From: a bacterium
Lineage (GTDB): Bacteria; Margulisbacteria; Marinamargulisbacteria; JAHFDA01
Length of the DNA stretch: 58,634 nt
Assembly: GCA_023249225.1 (NCBI GenBank)
Contig: JAHFDA010000011.1
Span: 1 to 58,634, forward strand
Direction: 5' to 3'
This document shows, in pieces, positions 20,236 through 28,166 of this stretch. A program made the position numbers and the translations under genes. The notes below the pieces were generated by a model. The model was not told the origin of the DNA. It made no database searches and saw only the letters and a program-made list of their open reading frames with translations. Numbering within the stretch: the first letter of the stretch is position 1; every line of letters starts with the position of its first letter.

Positions 20236-21597
20236 GTGCCCCGTCGCTATGCGCTGGTCTTTTTTCTTGGAGCTTGTCTTATGCTAACCACTCAAACGGC
20301 TTGTCGGCATACACCTAAGGCACAAGGCTCCAACCCCTTTGCAACGGTAGAAAAGATGACGCTGCCTAATGGGCTGGAGGTTTTGTTTTATCCCAACCCG
20401 GCCTCTCCAGTGGTGTGCGTGCATTTTTGGTGTCGTACCGGCAGCCGCAACGAACCCCAGGAATGGGCTGGAATTTCGCATTTTTTTGAGCACATGTTTT
20501 TTAAGGGCAGCAAAAATTATGGCGTGGGCGCCATGGATCGGCTGATCAAGTCGCTGGGCGGTTACAACAACGCTTTTACCAGCATTGAATATACGGGGTA
20601 TTACGTGGTGCTTCCGGCAGGCAACTTTACCAAGGCCATGGATGTGCTGCTTGACGCCATCCGTTTTCCGGCCTTTGATCCCAAAGAGATCAACTTGGAG
20701 CGCGAGGTGGTGCGCGAAGAGATCAATCGCAAGCACGATAACCCGACCGGCACCCAATATGAAGTGTTCCAAAACCTGATTTTTCAGGGTTCTGTGTATG
20801 CGCCCCCCGTGCTAGGGACAGCCGAAAGCGTGGGACGCATTGACCACGATGCCTTTGTGACCTATCTCAAAAGTTTTTACCACCCCAAAAATCTGTGCAT
20901 GATCATTGCGGGCGATTTTGACCGCGCAGAGGTACTGGCGTATATCCGGCAGGCCACGGACGGATGGGTGGGCGAGGCTCATCCGGTGCTGCAAGAAATT
21001 CCGGTCAAGTTGCTCGAGCGTGACCGGCCCGTTGAAAAGGTTATCGAAAAAGAGACGCAACAATCCTATGGGGTGACGGGATACCGTTACCCGGGGTATG
21101 CCCAGCCCGCAACGCATATGGCGCTGGATGTCGCCAGCAGCATGCTGGCAGGGGGCCGCTCGTCGCGTTTGTACCGCCGCCTGTACGTGCAGGATAACCT
21201 GGTTCAGTCGGTCAGTGCCTGGGTTTGGCCGCAAGCGGAGGCAGGGGCCTTTGGAATCAACGTGGTGTGCCCCCCGGCAAATTTGGAACGCGTGCGCAGC
21301 ATTATCAACGAAGAATTGCAGCTGTTTATACGCGAGCCCTGGGATCCAGAGGAACTCAACAAGGTTAAAACCAAGCTGATTGCCGATTTTGAAATGGGCA
21401 CAGAGACGGCCAACGATGTGGCCCAGGCCCTGGGTGAAGCGTGGGTCTACGGGCGCGTCCCCACGCTGGTGTCTTATGTGACCGATGTCGAAGCCCTCAA
21501 CGAGGTGCAGATTAAAGCCGCACTGCGTGAAACGCTTAAACCCGCAGGCGAAGTGTATGTCACCGTACAGCCACCCTCGTCAGAACCCAAGGAATGA
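20236..21597 (+). CDS. M16-family zinc metallopeptidase, catalytic
   Basis: 453 aa from GTG 20236. The N-terminus has a signal sequence with two candidate lipidation cysteines (LGAC, Cys14; QTAC, Cys23), so it is probably a lipoprotein. The zinc motif HxxEH is intact (SHFFEHMFFKG, His82, Glu85, His86), with the downstream glutamate in LEREVVREEINRK. It belongs to the pitrilysin/processing-peptidase family and degrades peptides or processes proteins at the envelope. It overlaps a second, inactive M16 gene. Confidence 0.9.
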   Translation: MPRRYALVFFLGACLMLTTQTACRHTPKAQGSNPFATVEKMTLPNGLEVLFYPNPASPVVCVHFWCRTGSRNEPQEWAGISHFFEHMFFKGSKNYGVGAMDRLIKSLGGYNNAFTSIEYTGYYVVLPAGNFTKAMDVLLDAIRFPAFDPKEINLEREVVREEINRKHDNPTGTQYEVFQNLIFQGSVYAPPVLGTAESVGRIDHDAFVTYLKSFYHPKNLCMIIAGDFDRAEVLAYIRQATDGWVGEAHPVLQEIPVKLLERDRPVEKVIEKETQQSYGVTGYRYPGYAQPATHMALDVASSMLAGGRSSRLYRRLYVQDNLVQSVSAWVWPQAEAGAFGINVVCPPANLERVRSIINEELQLFIREPWDPEELNKVKTKLIADFEMGTETANDVAQALGEAWVYGRVPTLVSYVTDVEALNEVQIKAALRETLKPAGEVYVTVQPPSSEPKE

Positions 21598-22904
21598 CCA
21601 TGCGCGTAAGCCGCTGTGTTTTGGTGTTGCTTGCGCTGGGACTGCTTGGCGCCGGATGTTGGCGGCAGCGCCCAGTCACCAGTACACTTAAACGTGTGCA
21701 AAAATCTAACGGTCTTGTGATTATTACCGAAGCGACCGAGGCCAATGCCATTGTGGCTGTTAACATCGTGCTAAAAAGCGGATCGCGGAATGACCCGGTG
21801 GATCGGCGTGGTTTGCACACGTTAATGCAGCGCTGTCTGCGCAAAGGCACCAAACAATATACCGAAGAGGCCTTAAACGAGGCGCTTGATCGCATTGGCG
21901 CCAGCATCAGCGCGGGCGCAGACCGCGATTTTTGTTCGGTCAGTCTGCAATGCACTGCCAGGCATCTCGAAGCTGCGCTGCCGCTTTTGTTCGAAGTGCT
22001 TAAGCAACCGGTGTTTCCGCAGGCAGAGGTCGAAAAAACCAAAGAACAAATTTTGCGCGATATTCAGGAACGCCGTGATGACATGCTTTCCTATGCGTTT
22101 GATCTGTTCCAAGACACCTATTACGGAAAGTATCCGTATCATCATCCGCTCGGCGTCGAAAGCGAACTGCGCCAGGCCTCGCAGGCAGAGGTGCTGGCAC
22201 TTTTTCAAAAGGTCTATCAGCCCAACTGCATGATTGTCAGCGTGGTGGGTCCGGTGCAGGATGGCAAACTGCGCCGCCTTTTTGCCAAGGAACTGGGCTG
22301 GGATGTAAGTGACGCTGAAACGCCCACCGAGGCGGTCTTTGGTGTGCCCAGCCCTAACGCGCAAACGATTATACGGCGGCAGTCTTCGGCCAACTGGGTG
22401 GTGCTGGGATATCCGGCCGCGCCGCTCAAGCATGGCGATGAAATTCCGCTGCGGGTGATGAATGGCCTTTTGGGGGGTGGCATGGATAGCCGTCTCTTTC
22501 GCGAAGTACGCGACAAAAAAGGCCTGGCCTATCAAGTAGGTTCGCTCTACGCGGCGCGTCTGGGGCCAAGTTTTTGGGGTATTTATTTCGGCACCAAAAA
22601 CGGGCAATACGAGGCCGCACGCGATGCTGCCTTACAAGAAGTGCGTCGTATCCGCGAAGATTTGGTCGATACCGTTGAGCTTGAACATACCAAGGCTTAT
22701 CTGAAAGGCACGTTTTTGATTTCGCAGGAACGTAACATGAGCCGGGCAGAACTTTATGCCCGTTACGAAGCCGAAGGTCGCCCGGTGAATTATGCCCAGA
22801 CCTACTTAAAGGCCATTGACGCGGTGACCCGTGAAGATGTGCAGCGTATGGCGCAGACTTATTTGACCGGGGTGCCAGTCATGGGCGCCATTTTTCCCAA
22901 ATGA
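21594..22904 (+). CDS. M16-family protein, catalytically inactive partner
   Basis: 436 aa. Signal sequence with a good lipobox, LGAGC (Cys22). The M16 fold is recognisable (LKSGSRNDPVDRRGLHTLMQR, and NGLLGGGMDSRLFREVRDKKGLAYQVGS in the second half), but the zinc motif reads HTLMQ in place of HxxEH, so it cannot bind zinc in the usual way. Together with the preceding active gene this matches two-subunit M16 peptidases, where the inactive subunit supplies the substrate-binding arginine/tyrosine half. The ATGA overlap implies equal synthesis. It also overlaps the next gene. Confidence 0.88.
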   Translation: MTMRVSRCVLVLLALGLLGAGCWRQRPVTSTLKRVQKSNGLVIITEATEANAIVAVNIVLKSGSRNDPVDRRGLHTLMQRCLRKGTKQYTEEALNEALDRIGASISAGADRDFCSVSLQCTARHLEAALPLLFEVLKQPVFPQAEVEKTKEQILRDIQERRDDMLSYAFDLFQDTYYGKYPYHHPLGVESELRQASQAEVLALFQKVYQPNCMIVSVVGPVQDGKLRRLFAKELGWDVSDAETPTEAVFGVPSPNAQTIIRRQSSANWVVLGYPAAPLKHGDEIPLRVMNGLLGGGMDSRLFREVRDKKGLAYQVGSLYAARLGPSFWGIYFGTKNGQYEAARDAALQEVRRIREDLVDTVELEHTKAYLKGTFLISQERNMSRAELYARYEAEGRPVNYAQTYLKAIDAVTREDVQRMAQTYLTGVPVMGAIFPK

Positions 22905-24607
22905 ATTTTTGCCGGGGGGTCTGTGGTCGCGGCCTGTTTTTTGTATTTCTGTTGCTGCTCTTGCTCGGAGTCAACGGTTGTGGCAAACCCCAACAAATGG
23001 CCCGGGGCGGAGTAGGCCGCTATGGCGGTAGCTTTCGTCTGGCAGAACTAGGCGAATTGCGTTCGCTTGACCCCGTGCGTATTGGCGATACGGCCAGCCA
23101 CCTGGTGGGGACACAGCTGTATAACGGCCTGGTCGATTTTAATGATGCCATGGAAATTGTGCCGGCCATTGCGGCCTCATGGGAGGTCAGTGCGGATGGT
23201 CTGCGCTACCGCTTTCACCTGCGTGCGGGCGTGTGTTTTTCTGACGACGCTTGTTTTGCAAACGGTAAAGGACGGACGGTCACAGCACAGGATTTTAAAT
23301 ACAGTCTCGAACGCGTCTGCGACCCCCGTAGTTTAAGCACGGGTTGGTGGCTTTTTGATGGCAAAGTGGCGGGGGCCAACGCGTATCGTGCTGGCTTAAG
23401 CGCGGGGCATGCCATCACCGGTGTAGAGGGTTTTCAGGTACTCGACGATCAAACATTCGATATCACGCTCACCCGTCCTTTTGCCCCCTTTTTGCATCTA
23501 CTGACCATGTCGTATGCCTGGGTTGTACCCCGGGAAGCGGTCGAAAAGTACGGTCCAGATTTCTTCAAGCATCCGGTCGGCACGGGGCCTTTTGTGCTGG
23601 CATCATGGGAACCCGGCTTGCATACCTTGCTTAAACGAAACCCGCATTACTTTGAAAAGGATGCAGACGGACAAACGCTGCCTTACCTGGATGCCGTGCA
23701 GATTCGTTTTTTGCGCGAGCGCGCCATGGTATTTTTAGAATTTGAAAAAGGCAATTTCGAAGCGGGCGGCATTCCGCCCGAATTTTGGCCACGGGTCATG
23801 ACTGCGCAAAAAACACTTAAACCAGAATATGCCAAAAAGTACCACCTGCGCATTGGGCCTGCGCTTGATGTGCACTATATCGGTTTTATGATGACCCAAT
23901 CTCCGCTTGGAAAAAATCTTAAATTGCGCCAGGCCTTTAACTATGCCGTCGACAAGCAAGGTATTATCGATCAGGTGCAAAACGGACGGGGTTTGGCTGC
24001 CAAGGGCATTTATCCGCCCGGCATCCCAGGCTACCAGTCTGGATTGACAGGCTACCCATTTAATCTGGCCAAGGCCAAGGCCTTGTTGGCCGAAGCAGGT
24101 TATCCGGCGGGCAAGGGTCTGCCCGAATTTGAATTGCAGCTTAATGCCAGTGGGGGTTCCAACGAAGAGGTGGCGGCTGCCATTCAAGCCAACCTGGCAG
24201 CGGCAGGCATCAGGATCAAGCTTAAGTTGATTTCATGGCCCCAACATCTTGATGCGGTTGATCGGGGTGTGCCCGCCCTCTTCCGTATGGGCTGGATTGG
24301 CGATTATCCTGATCCCGAAAACTTTTTGGCTCTGCTGATCAGCAAGAACCATAGCCCGCAGGGTCCCAACTCAACGCGTTACAGCAATCCCCAGGTGGAC
24401 GCGCTTTACGAGCAGGCCTTGGCCGAACCCGAGCTTAAAAAACGTTTGATCTACTATCAACAGGCCGAGAATTTGGTGCTGGCCGATGCGCCCTGGTTGT
24501 TTTTGTCACACAGCGAAAGCTATCGCCTCGAGCAACCCTATGTGCAAAACCTGCCTATGAATCCCTTGGGCCGCTTGTCATTTAAAGAAGTTTATTTCAA
24601 CCGCTGA
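22901..24607 (+). CDS. Oligopeptide-type ABC transporter substrate-binding lipoprotein
   Basis: 568 aa. Signal sequence ending in lipobox VNGC (Cys27). Family 5 solute-binding protein (OppA/DppA-like): GGSFRLAELGELRSLDPVR near the start, then PAIAASWEVSADGLRYRFHLRAGVCFSDD. No permease or ATPase genes are adjacent. The ATGA overlap with the inactive M16 gene suggests a joined function: surface peptidolysis followed by peptide capture. This is inference. Confidence 0.88.
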   Translation: MNFCRGVCGRGLFFVFLLLLLLGVNGCGKPQQMARGGVGRYGGSFRLAELGELRSLDPVRIGDTASHLVGTQLYNGLVDFNDAMEIVPAIAASWEVSADGLRYRFHLRAGVCFSDDACFANGKGRTVTAQDFKYSLERVCDPRSLSTGWWLFDGKVAGANAYRAGLSAGHAITGVEGFQVLDDQTFDITLTRPFAPFLHLLTMSYAWVVPREAVEKYGPDFFKHPVGTGPFVLASWEPGLHTLLKRNPHYFEKDADGQTLPYLDAVQIRFLRERAMVFLEFEKGNFEAGGIPPEFWPRVMTAQKTLKPEYAKKYHLRIGPALDVHYIGFMMTQSPLGKNLKLRQAFNYAVDKQGIIDQVQNGRGLAAKGIYPPGIPGYQSGLTGYPFNLAKAKALLAEAGYPAGKGLPEFELQLNASGGSNEEVAAAIQANLAAAGIRIKLKLISWPQHLDAVDRGVPALFRMGWIGDYPDPENFLALLISKNHSPQGPNSTRYSNPQVDALYEQALAEPELKKRLIYYQQAENLVLADAPWLFLSHSESYRLEQPYVQNLPMNPLGRLSFKEVYFNR

Positions 24608-24644
24608 CCCTGACTCCCCAGTTAAGGGGAGCGCAGGGCAGGGT
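24607..24644. repeat. Double palindrome after the substrate-binding protein gene
   Basis: Outer stem ACCCTG/CAGGGT encloses an inner CTCCCC/GGGGAG stem. It lies between two convergent genes. It starts at the stop codon and may act as a transcription end or mRNA-stabilising hairpin; there is no T-tract. Confidence 0.6.
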
Positions 24645-24657
24645 GAAAAATGACGCG

Positions 24658-25326
24658 TTAAAGTCCGGCGTAAAGAGCGAAAGAAACCAAAGTGGTATTT
24701 CCCGCGTTTGCCAATGGTAGGGTCATATCTACCTGAAATTCCAGAAGATCCGACAGCAGAAAATTGGTACCGGCAATCAGATTAAGGGGCGTGCTTACAT
24801 TGGCGCCGCCAAAATCGAGATCGAGGTTTCCCAAAAGTTCAATCTGTTCGGTGAGCAGATAGCTGGCGCCGGTAGTGGCGTCGAAAGCGACCTGACTGCC
24901 AGCCGCAGTGGACTGGTTAAAACCCAGGATCCCATAAGGCGTAAAACCACCTTCTAGCAATCCGCGCGCTTGCAGAGCCGCATTGTAGGTCCAGGTTTGA
25001 GTGGACGAAAAACGCAGACTGCCCAGCACGTCGACCATGGTGTGCTGATCGGCCAGGTTGCTGACGTTGGCGATCCCGCTGATGCCAACCACCTTGTTGA
25101 CAATACCGTTGTTATAATCGGCCTGTCCCAAGGCTCCGATCAAGACGCTGTTGTTGATGGCATAATCCATCTCGCCAAACAGAATCGTGGTGGGGTTGCT
25201 TGCAAAAGGCGCCGTACCCTTGGTGGTCATCCATAATGCATCCTTGGCCAGGGGCTCGTAAATATCCAACGCCAAAAGCGGAGTAGCCGCAAGTATGAGG
25301 GCAAGTGAAAGCACAATCTTTTTCAT
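24658..25326 (-). CDS. Exported protein, probably a small outer-membrane beta-barrel
   Basis: 222 aa. Clear signal peptide (MKKIVLSLALILAATPLLA). The mature part is composed of alternating short hydrophobic strands and ends in an LVSFALYAGL-type strand, compatible with an outer-membrane barrel of about eight to ten strands. A very strong ribosome binding site, AGGAGGTGA, precedes the ATG. Specific family not recognised; it could be a surface or pore protein. It is convergent to the peptide-binding gene. Confidence 0.6.
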   Translation of the reverse strand: MKKIVLSLALILAATPLLALDIYEPLAKDALWMTTKGTAPFASNPTTILFGEMDYAINNSVLIGALGQADYNNGIVNKVVGISGIANVSNLADQHTMVDVLGSLRFSSTQTWTYNAALQARGLLEGGFTPYGILGFNQSTAAGSQVAFDATTGASYLLTEQIELLGNLDLDFGGANVSTPLNLIAGTNFLLSDLLEFQVDMTLPLANAGNTTLVSFALYAGL

Positions 25327-25406
25327 GTGTTCACCTCCTCTCTTTTCATGGAGTCCATGAAGTAAAGAAATTGTAGCACGTGGTTTGAATGACCACCCAT
25401 CGATTT

Positions 25407-26777
25407 TTACTCGTCGTCAAAAGCGGCTGAAGCCGCCAATATGTCTGCGGCGTCATCTTGGGCGGCAGGGGGTTTTGGAGCCGGAGCCGTGCTTACACGC
25501 ACGGTTTCGTCAGTGTCATCGTCCTCCTCGTGATCTTCGACGTTATCTGAAGGGGCTGCAACGGTGGGGCTGGTATGGCCCAGACGGTGCGCGTCAGCGG
25601 GATCTTGATCATCAAAAACGACTGCATCTAAGTGATCATCAGGTCGCGCCGTGGTAAAACTGCCAAGAGGGGCTGCATCACGCACCACGACAGTCGCTTC
25701 TTCTGAAGTATCCCTGGCGGGGGCTTCATCCGCTTCAACAAGTTCAGGTTCATCTTCAGGAGCTTCTTCAATTTGGGGCTCTTCTTGATCAGCCTGCCTT
25801 AAAGGGGCGGCAGCTACAGGTGTTGTAAGAGTAATCAGCCCATCATCTTCAGCTTCCATGTCTTGGAGTGCAACCGGGGGTGGCGTTGTGCGCAGATCCC
25901 GTGCGAATTCAAGCAATGCGACCTGTGCCAAAAGGGTGGTCACGCGGCTTTCTTGGCGGACAAGCACATTTTCATGTTCGATGCGTTGTTCGATCAGGCG
26001 ATAATGCAGGCGCAGCACCTGGCGCAAGCCAGATCCTTCGGGTATGGCGACGTCTTGATCAGCGAGGACGGGCCTAGCCAGTTCGATCAGGCTTTCGTTG
26101 GTGATGTCTAAGGTAGCCGTGCTTTGCGTATTTTGGATGACCTGATTAAGCGCAGTCCAGTCATGTGCCGGAGCCAGGGTTTTGACCTCCTGGGCCAGGC
26201 GCAAAAAGGCTTCGTCGGCTTGTCCAGAAATAACGCTGGGGTTGCATTTTTCCAGATAGCTGTTCAAGCGTTCCAGTTTTTCATTAAGTTCAGTACGGTG
26301 TTCAGCCAGGTAATCAGCGCGCTTGATCAGTTTTTTAGCCACAGGATCCATAGCATCATAAGTGGCGGGAGCATTTTTTAGTCTTTGGCAGCCGCGCTTA
26401 ATGGATTCCAGTTGTTTAATGATCACAGCCAGTCGCACTACTTTGGCGAGCTGTTGAAAAGGATGTAATTCGGTTTCTAAATCGATCAGGGTCACCTGGC
26501 CTCCGGCCGCAATAAAAAGCTCGCCGATTTCAAGACTTTCACCATGGCTTGAAAGCCGGGCATGCTGACGTAAAATAGCCTTTTCGGGCGTGCCTTTTAA
26601 GGAATTTTCGGCCAAATCAAGCAAGAGCACCAGCGCTGCTGCACGCACCACATCACTTTCGCTATTGATGATGTCCGTGTCTTTGCCGATTAACGCGCAA
26701 ATGTACGGAAAGCCTGTGACCGAGGTCAATTCCTCACGGGCAGATGCGGCAAGATGATAATGCAATGGCTTTAACAT
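25407..26777 (-). CDS. Unknown cytoplasmic protein with a long acidic tail
   Basis: 456 aa with no signal peptide or membrane segment. Residues 1-275 look helical and globular (LVLLLDLAENSLKG, VVRLAVIIKQLESIKRG). From about 285 to the end the chain is highly acidic and probably disordered (EEPQIEEAPEDEPELVEADE, then EDHEEDDDTDETVR). The ribosome binding site GGAG precedes the ATG. I do not recognise the family. The acidic tail could bind basic proteins or ions, but this is speculation. A distant relation to secretion or scaffold proteins was considered and could not be supported. Confidence 0.7.
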   Translation of the reverse strand: MLKPLHYHLAASAREELTSVTGFPYICALIGKDTDIINSESDVVRAAALVLLLDLAENSLKGTPEKAILRQHARLSSHGESLEIGELFIAAGGQVTLIDLETELHPFQQLAKVVRLAVIIKQLESIKRGCQRLKNAPATYDAMDPVAKKLIKRADYLAEHRTELNEKLERLNSYLEKCNPSVISGQADEAFLRLAQEVKTLAPAHDWTALNQVIQNTQSTATLDITNESLIELARPVLADQDVAIPEGSGLRQVLRLHYRLIEQRIEHENVLVRQESRVTTLLAQVALLEFARDLRTTPPPVALQDMEAEDDGLITLTTPVAAAPLRQADQEEPQIEEAPEDEPELVEADEAPARDTSEEATVVVRDAAPLGSFTTARPDDHLDAVVFDDQDPADAHRLGHTSPTVAAPSDNVEDHEEDDDTDETVRVSTAPAPKPPAAQDDAADILAASAAFDDE

Positions 26778-26876
26778 GGAGGACTCCTATAGAATTAGTA
26801 TTTATAGGCTTATCGTGTAATAAATTTAGAAATTTCAAATAATTCAATATGGATCTTTTTGATGGGTGTTTCAGGA

Positions 26877-27335
26877 TCAATGTTCGTGCGTATCACAAGC
26901 CTGTTGGCGAGGGATCTTTTTATAGGCCAGCCAACCATTAATACCCCCCTCCAAGGTATAGACTTTGGGGTAATTTTCCATCAACAAGAGCGCGGCCCCG
27001 GTCAGGCTGCGGTTGCCGCTGGCGCAGGTGACCACCACGGTTTTGTCGCGGGGTATGGTTTTAATCTTAAATTCAATAAAGGCTACCGGAATATTGACCG
27101 AGTTTTCAAGTTTATGGCCGCTTTTATATTCTTTGCTTCCGCGCACATCCATAATAAACAAGTCATCTTTACGGGTTTGCAATAACTGGTCAAAAACTTC
27201 GGGAGTAATCATTTCGGGCTTGGGAATGGTCATTTCGGTTTCGGGTGGGGCGGGCATGCGGCGGGGTTTGGCCAGCCATACCCAGACGGCCAAAACAGCG
27301 GATACAGCGACAGCGCCCCACAGAAATGCAAGCAT
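26877..27335 (-). CDS. Membrane-anchored rhodanese-domain protein
   Basis: 152 aa. An N-terminal membrane helix (residues 3-22), then a single rhodanese domain with MDVRGSKEYKSGH and the active-site loop CASGNRS (Cys104-Ser110). The six-residue loop after the cysteine is typical of sulfurtransferases. It likely handles sulfane sulfur at the membrane. It ends a reverse operon and starts 9 nt after the epimerase-like gene. Confidence 0.85.
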   Translation of the reverse strand: MLAFLWGAVAVSAVLAVWVWLAKPRRMPAPPETEMTIPKPEMITPEVFDQLLQTRKDDLFIMDVRGSKEYKSGHKLENSVNIPVAFIEFKIKTIPRDKTVVVTCASGNRSLTGAALLLMENYPKVYTLEGGINGWLAYKKIPRQQACDTHEH

Positions 27336-27344
27336 GGTTGTATC

Positions 27345-28166
27345 TTAGCCTAAGAAATACTTTTTCAAAACGTCTGCCAGGGGCGTGGGCTGAAAATGAA
27401 AATGGTGCGGAATCGAGCGCTGGCTGCAAATGCGGTTTTCTTGCAAGAGCAAAAACTGGTCGGGTGTGGCGGCAAAGGGTAGCCGCAGCCAGGGCGTTAA
27501 GCCGATAAACGGTTTAATGAGTTCATAAGACAAGGGTAACTTTAGCCGTCGTTTGCCGCTCATTTGCATGAGCAAGTCGAGCAACTGACCCAGCGAGACA
27601 CGATCCTCGCCGCCTATGTTATAGGTTTGCCCCAGCGCTTCGGGCAGATCCAGCAGCTTAAAAATCAGTGTCACAGCATCGGCGACATCGACGGGTTGCA
27701 TCATGCTGTGGATGTTTACATAAGGCAGCAACGGAAAATAACGTACCATGCGTGCCAGTGCCTCGGTTTGGCCATCGCCGGGCCCGATCAGCGGAGCCAG
27801 GCGCACGATGATATGGGACAGGCCGCTCTGGATCAGGATTTGTTCCGCACTGTACTTGGCCTGCGCCAATGGACTGACGGCGTTGGGGCGGGATCCGATC
27901 AGGCTGACATACAGGATGCGCGGACTGCCCTGTTGGCGGGCGCAGGCGATAAGCTCCTGCATGCCTTCGACGATTGATTTTTCAAAGGTAATCCCGGCGG
28001 AGGGATGCTCGGTCAAAAGTTCATCGATATGCAGAATGGCTTCGTGCCCTTTAAGGTCAACAGAAATCTGATCGAGATTTCCAGCCTTAAGATCGTGTGT
28101 TCCGGCAGACGATAAAATCTGCCGACCCAGCCAGGAGCGCGATCCAGTTACGTAGACGCGGGACAC
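27345..28166 (-). CDS. NAD(P)-dependent epimerase/dehydratase-like protein
   Basis: 273 aa. Atypical SDR with a Rossmann start VYVTGSRSWLGRQIL, an ILYVSLIGSRPN strand, and AKYSAEQILIQSGLSHIIVRLAPLIGPGDG, resembling NDUFA9/NmrA-type and TIGR01777-like members more than sugar epimerases. The classical YxxxK is represented by KYSAEQ. The substrate is unknown. Its start overlaps the last 19 nt of uvrA, so both are on one transcript. Confidence 0.75.
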   Translation of the reverse strand: MSRVYVTGSRSWLGRQILSSAGTHDLKAGNLDQISVDLKGHEAILHIDELLTEHPSAGITFEKSIVEGMQELIACARQQGSPRILYVSLIGSRPNAVSPLAQAKYSAEQILIQSGLSHIIVRLAPLIGPGDGQTEALARMVRYFPLLPYVNIHSMMQPVDVADAVTLIFKLLDLPEALGQTYNIGGEDRVSLGQLLDLLMQMSGKRRLKLPLSYELIKPFIGLTPWLRLPFAATPDQFLLLQENRICSQRSIPHHFHFQPTPLADVLKKYFLG

